A stretch of DNA of 64,000 bases from Streptomyces lienomycini (GCF_027947595.1 NZ_CP116257.1:3534001-3598000), one strand, 5' to 3'; positions 1 to 11,266 are shown, counted from the stretch's first letter. Numbers and translations: made by a program. The notes: generated by a model from the letters alone, not told the origin.

Positions 1-8
1 GGTCTGCC

Positions 9-1442
9 ATGTCGAGGACGTACCTGGAGCTGTCGCAGGACGACGGGAGCGCGCACAAGTTCTACGAAGTCACCGTCCAGGGACAGGTCGTGACGGTGCG
101 CTACGGCCGGATCGGCGCCGCCGGGCAGACCCAGACGTCGACCTTCCCCACCCTCCAGAAGGCCGAGGCCGCGGCGGCCAAGAAGATAGGCGAGAAGATC
201 CGCAAGGGCTACGCACCCGCCGTCCAGGGACAGCGCGCGCCCCGCGCGGTCACCCGGCGGCAGGTGGCCTCCGCGCCCTCCACGGCCCGCGCGGTCGCCC
301 CCGTCCTGTGGCGGTTCCGCACCGGCTCCGCGGCGTTCGGCATCCACATCGACGAGGACCGCTGCTGGGTGGGCAACCAGGCGGGTGACGTCTACACCCT
401 CGCCCACGGCGGCGAGGTCCTCGCCCGCTACCAGCTGCCGGACGGCGTCAAGTGCCTGGTCGCCGACGACTTCTGGATCTACGCCGGCTGCGACGACGGC
501 CGGGTGTACGACCTGTCGTCCAAACTGCCGTTCGCCGCCTACGACATCGCGTCCGACGTGGACATCTTCTGGCTCGACATCCACGAGGGCGTGCTGAACG
601 TCGCGGACCGCGCCGGACGCCTCACCGTCATCGACCACGAGGACGAGCACCAGTGGGCGCGCGGCGGGCGCGGCGAACACGCCTGGATGGTGCGCGCCGA
701 CGACCGCGCCGTCTACCACGGGCACACCCGCGGTGTGACGGCCCATGCCCCGGACGGCGGCGCCGAGTTGTGGCACACGCCCACCCAGGGCGCCGTGCTC
801 TTCGGCTGGCAGGAGGACGACGCCGTGTACGCCGGAACCGCGCGTCACACGGTCCAGCGGCTGTCCAAGGCCACCGGCGCCGTCGAGGCGACGTACCACT
901 GCGACAGTCCGGTGTACTCGTGCGCCACCTCACCCGGCGGCCGGTTCGTCTTCGCCGGGGACTCCGCCTCCTCGGTGTACTGCTTCGACCGGGACGGCAC
1001 CCGGCTGTGGAAGCTCGGCACGGGCGGCGGCTCCGCACTGTCCATGCAGTACCGCGACGACCGGCTCTTCCTCGTCACCACCGACGGCTCCCTGGTGTGC
1101 GTGGACGCGAGCGAGACGGCGGTCACGGCCGCGCAGCAGGGCTCGGTGCCCGTCGCCCGCGACGTCAAGCTCGCCGCCACCCTCCCGACGTACGCGCCCG
1201 CCACCGCGGTCGCCTCCGTGACGACCGTGACCGCCGCGCCCGCGGGCTCCGTCGTCGTCGAGTGCGTCCAGGAGCACGGCCGCACCCGGATCCACGTGGT
1301 GTCGCAGGGGTACGACCACTCGTGGAACGTCCAGTTCCCGAGGGCGATCCGGGAACCGGGCGCCCGCTACGTGGTCGACGCGCTGCACGCCGCGTCGGGC
1401 GGCTTCTACCGGGTGCGCGGCGACATCAGGCGCCTCCGGTGA
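9..1442 (+). CDS. WGR-domain protein with beta-propeller repeats
   Basis: 477 residues. Residues 1-75 form a WGR-type domain in which the signature reads Tyr-Gly-Arg (residues 32-34, VRYGRIG) instead of Trp-Gly-Arg. A short basic Ala-rich linker follows. From about residue 100 to 375, patterns such as VYAGxxDGxVY and CFDRDGTRLW recur, as in PQQ/WD40-like propeller blades. The last 70 residues are a separate beta-rich tail that I do not recognise. WGR domains occur in PARPs and in bacterial proteins linked to nucleic-acid binding or to MolR-like regulators, so a sensing or scaffold role is possible but unproven. Only eight bases lie upstream of the ATG, so the true start could be earlier. The gene converges on the DUF475 gene. 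Confidence 0.75.
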   Translation: MSRTYLELSQDDGSAHKFYEVTVQGQVVTVRYGRIGAAGQTQTSTFPTLQKAEAAAAKKIGEKIRKGYAPAVQGQRAPRAVTRRQVASAPSTARAVAPVLWRFRTGSAAFGIHIDEDRCWVGNQAGDVYTLAHGGEVLARYQLPDGVKCLVADDFWIYAGCDDGRVYDLSSKLPFAAYDIASDVDIFWLDIHEGVLNVADRAGRLTVIDHEDEHQWARGGRGEHAWMVRADDRAVYHGHTRGVTAHAPDGGAELWHTPTQGAVLFGWQEDDAVYAGTARHTVQRLSKATGAVEATYHCDSPVYSCATSPGGRFVFAGDSASSVYCFDRDGTRLWKLGTGGGSALSMQYRDDRLFLVTTDGSLVCVDASETAVTAAQQGSVPVARDVKLAATLPTYAPATAVASVTTVTAAPAGSVVVECVQEHGRTRIHVVSQGYDHSWNVQFPRAIREPGARYVVDALHAASGGFYRVRGDIRRLR

Positions 1443-1482
1443 CGGGGGAGCGGCGTCGGCGTCGGGCGGGGGAGACCGCGAC

Positions 1483-2583
1483 TCAGGAGGCGGTGCGCAG
1501 CGCCCGGTTGCGGCGCACGGAGGACCAGAAGGAGGCGCCGATCAGGACCACGCCGACCAGACCGGTGATGATCTCGTTGATCTCGTACCGGATGGTGACC
1601 AGCAGGATGACCGACAGGGCGCCGATGGCGTAGTGGGCGCCGTGCTCCAGGTAGACGTAGTCGTCGAGGGTGCCCTGGCGCACGAGGTACACGGTCAGGG
1701 AACGGACGTACATCGCGCCGATCCCGAGACCGAGGGCCATCAGGACGATGTCGTTGGTGATGGCGAACGCGCCGATGACACCGTCGAAGGAGAACGACGC
1801 GTCCAGGACCTCCAGGTAGAGGAACATGAAGAACGCGGCCTTGCCCGCCAGCACGACCGGGGAGTCCCGCCTCCCCGCGCGCTGCGCCGCCTCCTGAGCC
1901 TCGTGCTCCCGCTCCTCCTCGTCCTGGAGCCTCTGCTCGAAGAAACCGGAGAGACCGCCCACGACCAGATAGGTGATCAGACCGGCGACGCCCGCCAGCA
2001 GGACCGTCTCCGCCTTGTCCGCGTGCGTGCCGCCGTGCTGGTGGGCGTGGGCGCCGAACGTCATCGACGAGACGAGCAGCACGATCAGGGCGATGCAGAC
2101 CGACAGCATGTCCACGCTGCCGAGCTTCGCCAGCGGACGCTCCAGCCACCCCAGCCACTTGATCTCCCGGTCCTCGAAGACGAAGTCCAGGAAGATCATC
2201 AGCAGGAACATCCCACCGAAGGCGGCGATCGACGGGTGGGCGTCCGTCACCAGTTCCTGATAGCGGTCCTTGTCGGTGAGCGCGAGATGCACCGCGTTCC
2301 ACGGACTGAGCCGGGCACTGATCGCCACGATCACCACCGGGAAGACCAGCCGCATGCCGAACACCGCGATCACGATGCCGACGGTGAGGAAGATCTTCTG
2401 CCAGAAGGCGTTCATCTTCTTCAGGATCCCGGCGTTGATCACCGCGTTGTCGAAGGACAGCGAGATCTCCAGGACGGTGAGGATCGCCACGATGCCCAGA
2501 GCGGCCCAGCCGTCGTAGAGCACGCCCGCGGCCAGCCCGAGGGCGGTCACGGCGAAAGCCCAGCGGAACGTCTTCAGAAGCAC
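1483..2583 (-). CDS. DUF475 / TerC-like integral membrane protein
   Basis: 366 residues from a GTG at 2583, preceded by an AGGAA-type ribosome site. Translation upstream of this GTG is antisense to furA and lacks family similarity. About eight or nine hydrophobic helices are visible. Typical family segments are EISLSFDNAVINAGILKKMN near residue 40 and SFSFDGVIGAFAITND near residue 270, each with the conserved Asp of the TerC-like fold (FDN, FDG). A charged cytoplasmic loop rich in Glu sits near residue 230. Actinobacterial members are associated with tellurite or metal stress. The transported ion is not known, so I give no specific substrate. The gene is divergent from furA, with 133 bases between them that probably hold both promoters. 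Confidence 0.85.
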   Translation of the reverse strand: MLLKTFRWAFAVTALGLAAGVLYDGWAALGIVAILTVLEISLSFDNAVINAGILKKMNAFWQKIFLTVGIVIAVFGMRLVFPVVIVAISARLSPWNAVHLALTDKDRYQELVTDAHPSIAAFGGMFLLMIFLDFVFEDREIKWLGWLERPLAKLGSVDMLSVCIALIVLLVSSMTFGAHAHQHGGTHADKAETVLLAGVAGLITYLVVGGLSGFFEQRLQDEEEREHEAQEAAQRAGRRDSPVVLAGKAAFFMFLYLEVLDASFSFDGVIGAFAITNDIVLMALGLGIGAMYVRSLTVYLVRQGTLDDYVYLEHGAHYAIGALSVILLVTIRYEINEIITGLVGVVLIGASFWSSVRRNRALRTAS

Positions 2584-2716
2584 CGGCCACTCATTCCTGT
2601 CGTCGCGCTGTAAGGGGGCGGCATCCCATGCCAGTGCCCACCACGCACGTTGTCTACCACGCTGGAGTTGCTCGTTTCCTTGAGTCGTTCGTGTCCCGGG
2701 GAGTAGGTTCGCCGCC

Positions 2717-3172
2717 ATGACGGCATCCCGGCACTCCCGGAATCCGGCCACCGCCGGCGAGCTGCGCCGGGCGGGACTGCGGGTGACCGCCGCCCGCGTG
2801 GCACTGCTCGAGACCGTACGGGAGGGAGACCACCTCGACGCCGAGGCCCTCACGGCCGGAGTGCGCCGACGCGTCGGGCACGTCTCCCTCCAGGCCGTGT
2901 ACGACGCCCTGCACGCCCTCACCGCGGCACGCCTGGTGCGCCGTATCGAACCGCCCGGCAGCCCCGCACGGTTCGAGGGGCGGGTCGGTGACAACCACCA
3001 CCACGTCCTGTGCCGCTCCTGCGGCGCACTCGCCGACGTCGACTGCTCCGTCGGCGACGCGCCCTGCCTGACCGCCTCCGACGACCACGGCTTCGTGATA
3101 GACGAGGCCGAGGTCATCTACCGGGGCCTGTGCCCCGACTGCTCCACCCCCGGCAGTTCCCCAGCACCATGA
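2717..3172 (+). CDS. furA: Fur-family redox repressor FurA
   Basis: 151 residues with the Fur winged-helix N-terminus (GLRVTAARVALLETV, recognition region VSLQAVYDALHALTAARLV) and a metal-binding C-terminal half. Visible ligands are HHH at 94-96, the CxxC pair Cys99/Cys102 and the C-terminal CxxC pair Cys139/Cys142. The gene lies 24 bases upstream of katG in the same direction. This is the furA-catalase/peroxidase arrangement known from Streptomyces (FurA-CatC, FurS-CpeB) and mycobacteria, where the reduced metal-bound repressor shuts off both genes and peroxide relieves it. I saw no convincing operator palindrome in the 133 bases upstream, so autoregulation rests on family knowledge. Confidence 0.93.
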   Translation: MTASRHSRNPATAGELRRAGLRVTAARVALLETVREGDHLDAEALTAGVRRRVGHVSLQAVYDALHALTAARLVRRIEPPGSPARFEGRVGDNHHHVLCRSCGALADVDCSVGDAPCLTASDDHGFVIDEAEVIYRGLCPDCSTPGSSPAP

Positions 3173-5419
<2,247 letters not shown>

Positions 5420-5431
5420 CCGAGCCGCTCC

Positions 5432-5460
5432 GGGCCGGCCGGTCGCGCACCGGCCGGCCC
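5432..5460 (+). terminator. hairpin terminator after katG
   Basis: Perfect 12-bp stem GGGCCGGCCGGT / ACCGGCCGGCCC with a 5-base loop, starting 12 bases after the katG stop. It has no U-tract, as is usual for Streptomyces terminators. Confidence 0.8.
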
Positions 5461-5526
5461 GTACGGCCGGCGCGGGCCGGTCGGAAACCGGTGGCCGCCG
5501 ATGGCGCACGGTGCTGGGATGGCGTG

Positions 5527-6606
5527 ATGCACAGTGACGCGCCGACAGCCGTGGACCGGGGGCTGTACCAGGACGCCGTCACCCCCTGGGAGGAGCGGGC
5601 CTGGCGGGCGGAGGCACTCGGCTGGGCGAAGGCCGGGCTGGCCGCCCGTCACCTGCGTCCGACGGGGGAGTGGCGGGTGCGGCTGCGACCGTGGTCCGTC
5701 CTGCTGCGGCTGTCCGTCGAGGGAGGCGACCCGGTCTGGTTCAAGGCGAGTCCACCGGCCGGCGCCTTCGAGGGCGCGCTGACCGAGGCGCTGGCCCGCT
5801 GGGTCCCCGGGCACGTACTGGAGCCGCTGGCGGTGGACACCCGCCGAGGCTGGTCGCTGCTGCCCGACGGGGGACCGCTCCTGCGCGACGTACTCGCCCG
5901 CGAGCCGGTCGGTCCCGGCGAGTGGGAAGAACTCCTGCGCCAGTACGCGGCCGTGCAGTACGCCCTGGCCCCCCGCGTGCGGGACCTCCGGCGGCTCGGG
6001 GTGCCCGCCGCGCCCGCCACCGCGCTGCCCGCCGTGTTCGACCGGCTCGACGACACCCCGCTGCCGCCCCGGGACCGCGCGAGGCTGCGCCGGCTGCGCC
6101 CCCGCCTCGTCGACTGGTGCGCGGAACTCGACGCGCTCGGCGTCCCCGACTCCCTCGACCACGCCGACCTGCACGACGGCCAGCTGTTCCGCCCGGCGCC
6201 CGGCAGGTTCACGTTCTTCGACTGGGGCGACGCCGTCGTGGCCCACCCCTTCTCCAGCCTCACCGTCCCCGCCCGCCGGGCCCGCGAGCACCACGGGCCG
6301 GAGGTACTGCCACGCCTGCGCGACGCCTACCTGGAACCATGGACGGGCACCGGCCGGACGGCCGCGGAACTGCGTCGCGCGGTGAGCCTGGCCTGGCGGC
6401 TCGGCGCCCTGAGCAGGGCGAGCGCCTACGGCCGGCTCTTCCCCACCGCGTCGGGCCGGGCCGCCGCCGAGACGGCCGCGGCGGGCGCCCGCTGCCTGCT
6501 CGAACTGCTGGACGACCCACCCCTCTGGCGACGAGCCGGAGATCCGTCCCCCGCCGCGCGGGCCGCCGTTGTCAGTGGCGGATGCGAGGCTACGGGGCAT
6601 GGATGA
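5527..6606 (+). CDS. aminoglycoside phosphotransferase-like kinase
   Basis: 359 residues from the ATG at 5527; an in-frame GTG one codon earlier (5524) is also possible. The Brenner-type catalytic loop HADLHDGQ (His212, Asp214) and the metal-binding FFDWGDA (Asp232) mark an APH-fold phosphotransferase. The N-terminal nucleotide-binding lobe is present but lacks a textbook Gly-rich loop; the Lys in VWFKASP is a candidate for ATP binding. Such proteins in Streptomyces are usually of unknown substrate, so an antibiotic-resistance role should not be assumed. The gene follows the katG terminator and overlaps the next small ORF by 8 bases. Confidence 0.75.
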   Translation: MHSDAPTAVDRGLYQDAVTPWEERAWRAEALGWAKAGLAARHLRPTGEWRVRLRPWSVLLRLSVEGGDPVWFKASPPAGAFEGALTEALARWVPGHVLEPLAVDTRRGWSLLPDGGPLLRDVLAREPVGPGEWEELLRQYAAVQYALAPRVRDLRRLGVPAAPATALPAVFDRLDDTPLPPRDRARLRRLRPRLVDWCAELDALGVPDSLDHADLHDGQLFRPAPGRFTFFDWGDAVVAHPFSSLTVPARRAREHHGPEVLPRLRDAYLEPWTGTGRTAAELRRAVSLAWRLGALSRASAYGRLFPTASGRAAAETAAAGARCLLELLDDPPLWRRAGDPSPAARAAVVSGGCEATGHG

Positions 6607-6865
6607 GGTGGAGTTCATGCGGGGCAGGGTCTACGGCGCGGACCACGACAACCCCGGGCCGCGTGCCGGGCGCGTCTACGCGCACCTGGTGGGCGGCCCA
6701 CTGGACGGCCTGCTCCTGGACGTCACGGACCTCACGGAACAGGAGAGCGACCGGGGAGTGTCCCTGGCGACGGAGATAGGCCGCTACGGCCCGGGCGGCC
6801 GCGCCTCCTACGCCCCGAGGCCGGGCGACGCCCGCCGCTTCGACTGGCGGGGCGACATGCCCTGA
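6599..6865 (+). CDS. small conserved-type hypothetical protein
   Basis: 88 residues from an ATG that overlaps the stop of the kinase gene (ATGGATGA), which argues for translational coupling. The body has a charged N-terminus (MDEVEFMRGRVYGAD), a repeated Gly-Pro-Leu-Asp-Gly segment and a C-terminus rich in Tyr, Arg and Pro. There is no signal or membrane helix. I do not recognise a family. The last 58 bases overlap the 3-prime end of the convergent MerR gene. A longer reading from 6569 is possible but less likely. Confidence 0.55.
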   Translation: MDEVEFMRGRVYGADHDNPGPRAGRVYAHLVGGPLDGLLLDVTDLTEQESDRGVSLATEIGRYGPGGRASYAPRPGDARRFDWRGDMP

Positions 6866-7826
6866 TCCGGCACCGCCCCCGTCTCGGCGGACAGCGCCGT
6901 CAGCAGCCAGGCGTGCGCGGACCCCGGGGTGGGCTCGGGGCGCCCGCCCGGCGGGGTGGTCACCTCGGCCACCAGCTCCCAGTAGCCGTCCAGCCGAGGG
7001 TCGGCGGCCAGTTGCCCGGCCAACCGGTGCCGGAAGCCCGGGGTGTCCCGGACCCCGTACGCGCTCGTGTACGCGGTCACGAACCCCTCCAGGGCCTCAC
7101 CCGGGTGCGGCTCCCGGCCCCGGCGCAGCTGCGCCCCGGCCAGCTCGTACGCCTCCGCCAGCCCGGCGTACAGCACGGCGGCACCCCGGGCGCCGGCGGC
7201 CCGGTGCGCCTCGGGCTGCGGCCGCGCCGTGCCGGGGCAGGGGGCGAGCGTGAGGGCGTTGAGCCGGGCGAAGGCGAGGACCTGCGAGGGGCGGGATCGT
7301 CGGGCGGTTGCGGCACCGCCACGTCCAGGAACGCCGCGGCGGCCCCGGCCGGCATCCGGGCCGGCAGCCAGCCCCGCCAGAACCGGACCAGCGGGGCCGT
7401 ACTGGGCGGCAGCCGCACGGCACCGACGAGCCGCAGCCGGTCCGCCCGCTGTCCCGGCGGACACTCCTGCACCAGCCGCAGCGCGGCCTCCCGCCAGCGC
7501 AACGCCCTCAGCTCGGAGCCGACTTCGCGCAGCCGGCCCGCCACCGCCGACTCCAGCACGCCGCTCGCCCCGCCGGCGGGCCCGTCCGCGTCCTCCTCCG
7601 CGAGGATCCGCCGCACCTCGGGCACGGACACGTCCAGGGCACGCAGGGAACGGATCAGCCGCAGCCGGTCGAGCGCCCCGGGACCGTACCTCCGGTGCCC
7701 GCCGGCGCTGCGGGACACCTCCGGCAGCAGGCCGCGGTCGGAGTAGAAGCGGACGGTCTTGACGGTGACACCCGCCCGCTCGGCGAGTTCCCCGATGCCG
7801 CACAGACCGTCGTACGACGTGGACAC
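6808..7826 (-). pseudogene. MerR-family regulator with a single-base frameshift
   Basis: The first 180 residues from the ATG at 7826 are a normal MerR protein: winged helix GELAERAGVTVKTVRFYSDRGLL, then RRYGPGALDRLRLIRSLRAL and a coiled dimerisation helix. After VPQPPDDPA the frame turns into Arg/Pro/Ser nonsense and ends at 7077. In the next frame the sequence continues sensibly (SQVLAFARLNALTL, then GLAEAYELAGAQLRRG and GYWELVAEVTT) down to a stop at 6808. One missing C on the minus strand, in the short G run at 7288-7291 of the plus strand, explains it. The restored protein would be about 339 residues. The cause may be a real mutation or a sequencing error. The gene is divergent from the hydrolase gene and shares its control region. 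Confidence 0.8.
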
Positions 7827-7857
7827 TTGAACCTCCCTCAGGGGGAGTTCCTACCGT
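7827..7857 (+). promoter_or_regulatory. MerR-type promoter with 19-bp spacer
   Basis: TTGAAC at 7827-7832 and TACCGT at 7852-7857 are separated by exactly 19 bases, the stretched spacing typical of MerR-activated promoters. An imperfect inverted repeat fills the spacer: GAACCTCCC at 7829-7837 and GGGGGAGTTC at 7841-7850. It points toward the hydrolase gene and touches the MerR start codon. Confidence 0.65.
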
Positions 7858-7908
7858 ACCGGCGACAGCGGGCCGGCGACCGGCCGGGCCGCGGACGGAG
7901 GAGAGACC

Positions 7909-9537
7909 ATGACCGTGTTCATCCTGGTGTCGGGAATGTTCACCGGCAGCCACGTGTGGCAGGAGACGGCCGCGCGCCTGACCGCCGCCGGCGCCGAGGC
8001 ACACACCGTCGCCCTCACGGGACTCGAAGGCCCGCACGGGACCCCGAACGGGATCCAGAACGGGACTCCGCACGGGGCCGCGCGCGGGACGCGGGCGGCC
8101 GCCGTCGACCTGGAGACACACATCGCGGACGTCCTGGCGGTGATCGACTCGATCGACCCGGTGCCCGGCCGGGAGACGGTGCTGGTCGGCCACGACTACG
8201 GCATCCACCCGGCGGTCGGCGCCGCCGACCGGCGCGCGGGGCGGGTCGGCAGGATCGTCCACCTCGACTCGGGCCTGCCCCGGGACGGCGTCCCGGCCCT
8301 GGCCGCCGTCCCCGACCCGTCCGTGCGAGAGCGCTGCGCCGCCCGGGCCGCGGCCGGCGGGCACCCGGACGAGGCGGACGACGGCGCGGTCCCGCCCCCG
8401 GCCCGTGACGAGTGGCCGCGCTGGGGCAGCACCGCGGGCGTTCCCGGCCCGGCCCTGGACCGGCTCACCGCCCTCGCCGCCCCGCAGCCGCCGGGCACCC
8501 TGCTCCAGCCGCTGCGGCTCACCGGCGCGGTGGCCCGGGTCCCCACCACCGGCGTGCTGTGCACCGGGAACGGTTCGAGCATCGAGATGGTCCAGATGCT
8601 GGTCGGCTTCGGCGACCCCGCGCTGCAGGCCCTGCTGGACCCCCGGGTGACCTTCTTCGAACTGCCCACCGGACACTGGCCGATGCTGTCCCGCCCCGAC
8701 GAACTCACGGACGTACTGCTGCGGGCCGCGGCCGGTGAGGGGCACCGGCTGGAGCCGGCCGGGAAGGGCGCGACGCCCCCGCACCTGCGTCCGTTCCCGC
8801 TTCAGGTGCCCGAAGTCCCCAGGGAGCGGCACGGGAACGTCGACCTCCACCTGCCCGACGCCGAGGAGCCGCGCCCGGCGGTGGTCTTCGTGCACGGCGG
8901 TCCGGTCCCCGCCGACGCCCGCCCCACCCCGCGGGACTGGCCGGTCCTGACGGGGTACGCCCGGTACGCGGCCGATAAGGGAGCGGTGGGCGCGGTCCTG
9001 GACCACCGTCTGCACGACCTGGCCGACTACGGGCGCGCGGCCGACGACGTCGCCGCCGCCGTGGAACTGGTCCGGTCCGACCCCCGGGTGGACGCGGACC
9101 GGATCGCGCTGTGGTTCTTCTCCGGCGGCGGCCTGATCGCCGCCGACTGGCTGGACACGCCCCCCGCCTGGCTGCGCTGCCTGGCGGCGACCTACCCGGT
9201 CCTCGCGCCCCTGCCCAACTGGGGCCTGCCGGACAGCCGGTTCCAGCCGGTGCGCGCGGTGGCCGGTGCGGGCTCGCCGCCCGTCGTCCTCACCCGCGTG
9301 GGACGGGAGATGCCCGAGATCGCGGCCACCGTCGAGGAGTTCCTGGCCGCGGCCGAGAAGCACGGGGCCGACGTGGAGGTGATCGACGTGCCGCACGGCC
9401 ACCACTCCTTCGAGACGGTCGACCCGACCGACGAGTCCCGCGAGGCGGTGCGGCACGCGATGCGCTCGGTGCTGGGCCTCGTCGGCGGCGCGCACCAATC
9501 CGCGCGCCCCGCGGCCCCGGATTACCGGCGTGAGTGA
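7909..9537 (+). CDS. tandem alpha/beta-hydrolase fusion protein
   Basis: 542 residues with two hydrolase domains. Domain 1 (about 1-285) begins FILVSGMFTGSHVW like EstC/SABP2-type esterases, but its nucleophile elbow reads GHDYG with Asp96 where Ser is usual; Asp is the nucleophile in haloalkane dehalogenases and epoxide hydrolases. The histidine appears in TGHWPML near residue 260. Domain 2 (about 295-542) begins VVFVHGGP and carries FFSGGG (Ser405) and PHGHHSF (His499), as in prolyl-oligopeptidase/dienelactone-hydrolase-like enzymes. The start follows a GGAGG-like site (cggaggagagacc). The gene is divergent from the MerR gene and overlaps the next gene by 8 bases. Substrate unknown; coupling to the MerR sensor suggests an inducible detoxification or ester-cleavage role. 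Confidence 0.75.
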   Translation: MTVFILVSGMFTGSHVWQETAARLTAAGAEAHTVALTGLEGPHGTPNGIQNGTPHGAARGTRAAAVDLETHIADVLAVIDSIDPVPGRETVLVGHDYGIHPAVGAADRRAGRVGRIVHLDSGLPRDGVPALAAVPDPSVRERCAARAAAGGHPDEADDGAVPPPARDEWPRWGSTAGVPGPALDRLTALAAPQPPGTLLQPLRLTGAVARVPTTGVLCTGNGSSIEMVQMLVGFGDPALQALLDPRVTFFELPTGHWPMLSRPDELTDVLLRAAAGEGHRLEPAGKGATPPHLRPFPLQVPEVPRERHGNVDLHLPDAEEPRPAVVFVHGGPVPADARPTPRDWPVLTGYARYAADKGAVGAVLDHRLHDLADYGRAADDVAAAVELVRSDPRVDADRIALWFFSGGGLIAADWLDTPPAWLRCLAATYPVLAPLPNWGLPDSRFQPVRAVAGAGSPPVVLTRVGREMPEIAATVEEFLAAAEKHGADVEVIDVPHGHHSFETVDPTDESREAVRHAMRSVLGLVGGAHQSARPAAPDYRRE

Positions 9538-11131
9538 CGAGGACAAGACCCCACGGAAACCGTCGGCCCCGACATGGACCCGCTCCGGGCTGGGCGCGCT
9601 GAGCGGGCTCCTGGCGGGCGGCGCCGCGCTGGCCGTCGCCGAACTGGTGGCGGCGGCCGTACGCCCGGAGGCGGGCCCGGTCGTCGCGGTGGGCGGGGCC
9701 GCCATCGACCGCACGCCGATCGCCCTGAAGGACTGGGCGATCCGCACCTTCGGCACCAACGACAAGCTGGTGCTCCAACTCGGCATCCTCGCGGTCCTGA
9801 CGCTGCTGGCCCTGGCCCTCGGAGCGCTCGCCGCCCGCCACCGGCGCAGTGGTGCCGCCGGGGTCCTGGTCTTCGGCGTCGTCGGCGCGACGGCGGCGCT
9901 CGGCAGGCCCGACTCCACCGGTGTCACGGACGCCTTCCCCTCCGTCCTGGGGGCGGTCGCGGGCGCCGTCCTCCTGTACGTCCTCGTCGGGCTCCTCCCG
10001 CCGCCGCGCCGGGCGGAGCCGGGAGAGCGGGGCGAGGGCTGGGACCGCCGCCGTTTCGTCGTCGCGGCGACCGCCGCGGCCGCCGCCTCCGCGGGCGCCG
10101 GCGTCCTGGGCCGGGCCCTGAGCGGGGCCGGCGGCCGGGACGCGGTCGCCTCCCGCAAGAACGTCGCCCTCCCGGCGCCCGGCTCACCGGCCCCCGCGGT
10201 GCCCCGGCGGGCACAGGTCGGGGTGGAGGGGGTCAGCCCCTTCGTCACGCCCAACGGCGACTTCTACCGGGTCGACACCGCCCTGGTGGTCCCCAAGGTG
10301 GACGCCACCGCCTGGCGGCTGCGCATCCACGGCGACGGGGTCAGCAGGGAGAAGACGCTGACCTTCGACGACCTCCTGCGACGGCGGCTGATCGAGCGGG
10401 ACATCACCCTCACCTGCGTGTCCAACGAGGTGGGCGGCCCGTACGTGGGCAACGCCCGCTGGATCGGCGTCCGGCTCGCCGACCTGCTGGCGGAGTGCGG
10501 CGTCCGTCCGCCGTCGAAGGGCGGCCCGGCGGACCAGCTGGTGGCCCGCTCCGTGGACGGCATGACCATCGGCAGTCCCGTCGAGGACGTCATGGACGGC
10601 CGCGACGCCCTGCTCGCCGTCGGCATGAACGGCGAGCCCCTGCCGTTCGAGCACGGATTCCCCGTCCGCATGCTCGTGCCCGGCCTCTACGGCTACGTCT
10701 CGGCCTGCAAGTGGATCGAGGACATCGAGCTGACCACGTTCGACGCCTACGACTCGTACTGGGTCAAGCGCGACTGGGCCCCCGAGGCGCCGATCAAGAC
10801 CCAGTCCCGGATCGACACCCCGAAGCCCTTCGCCCGGCCGAAGGCGGGCACGGTGATGGTCGCCGGAGTCGCCTGGGCCCAGCACCGCGGCATCGACAAG
10901 GTCGAGATCCGCGTCGACGACGGCCCCTGGCAGGAGGCCACCCTGGCCGCCGAGGACTCGCGCGACACCTGGCGCCAGTGGTCGTACGCCTGGCAGGCCA
11001 CCAAGGGCGGCCACACCCTCACCGTGCGGGCCACCGACCGGACCGGCGAGGTGCAGACCGAGAAGCGCACCCGCACGGTGCCCGACGGTGCGAGCGGATG
11101 GCACTCGGTGGTGGTGACGGTCGACGCCTGA
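9530..11131 (+). CDS. membrane-anchored sulfite-oxidase-like molybdoenzyme
   Basis: 533 residues from a GTG inside the end of the hydrolase gene. Four hydrophobic segments fill residues 20-160, followed by a basic stretch and a second hydrophobic Ala-rich segment near 190. The catalytic part starts near 225 and has the Moco-domain Cys296 in ITLTCVSNEVGG, the motif GMNGEPLPFEHGFPVR near 370, and a C-terminal Ig-like dimerisation domain (VEIRVDDGPWQEA). This order matches actinobacterial sulfite-oxidase-like oxidoreductases with an N-terminal membrane region. The catalytic domain is probably outside the membrane; RRRF at residues 167-170 may be a remnant of a Tat-like signal. The natural substrate of this subgroup is not established. 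Confidence 0.85.
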   Translation: MSDEDKTPRKPSAPTWTRSGLGALSGLLAGGAALAVAELVAAAVRPEAGPVVAVGGAAIDRTPIALKDWAIRTFGTNDKLVLQLGILAVLTLLALALGALAARHRRSGAAGVLVFGVVGATAALGRPDSTGVTDAFPSVLGAVAGAVLLYVLVGLLPPPRRAEPGERGEGWDRRRFVVAATAAAAASAGAGVLGRALSGAGGRDAVASRKNVALPAPGSPAPAVPRRAQVGVEGVSPFVTPNGDFYRVDTALVVPKVDATAWRLRIHGDGVSREKTLTFDDLLRRRLIERDITLTCVSNEVGGPYVGNARWIGVRLADLLAECGVRPPSKGGPADQLVARSVDGMTIGSPVEDVMDGRDALLAVGMNGEPLPFEHGFPVRMLVPGLYGYVSACKWIEDIELTTFDAYDSYWVKRDWAPEAPIKTQSRIDTPKPFARPKAGTVMVAGVAWAQHRGIDKVEIRVDDGPWQEATLAAEDSRDTWRQWSYAWQATKGGHTLTVRATDRTGEVQTEKRTRTVPDGASGWHSVVVTVDA

Positions 11132-11173
11132 CCCGGTGGGCGAGTGACGCGTTGCGCACGGGCCTCCAGTGGT

Positions 11174-11205
11174 GCTGCGGCCGGCTCAGCCCCGGCCGCG
11201 GCAGC
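11174..11205 (+). terminator. imperfect hairpin after the molybdoenzyme gene
   Basis: GCTGCGGCCGG pairs with CCGGCCGCGGCAGC across a short loop with a 3-base bulge, 42 bases after the stop. Confidence 0.5.
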
Positions 11206-11266
11206 CCGCAACCGGGCAAGCGTTTTCTGTGCGGCGTCTTGACGTGTACGCGGCGTGATGAGTTCA

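Noticed and set aside
5527..6606. Antibiotic-resistance aminoglycoside kinase
   Set aside because: APH fold motifs are present, but many Streptomyces APH-like proteins have other substrates and no resistance-specific features are visible.
7909..10254. Most of a 1148-codon minus-strand frame over the hydrolase and molybdoenzyme genes
   Set aside because: Shadow of two certain plus-strand genes. Only the 3-prime end (6808 to about 7290) is real, as the shifted tail of the MerR gene.
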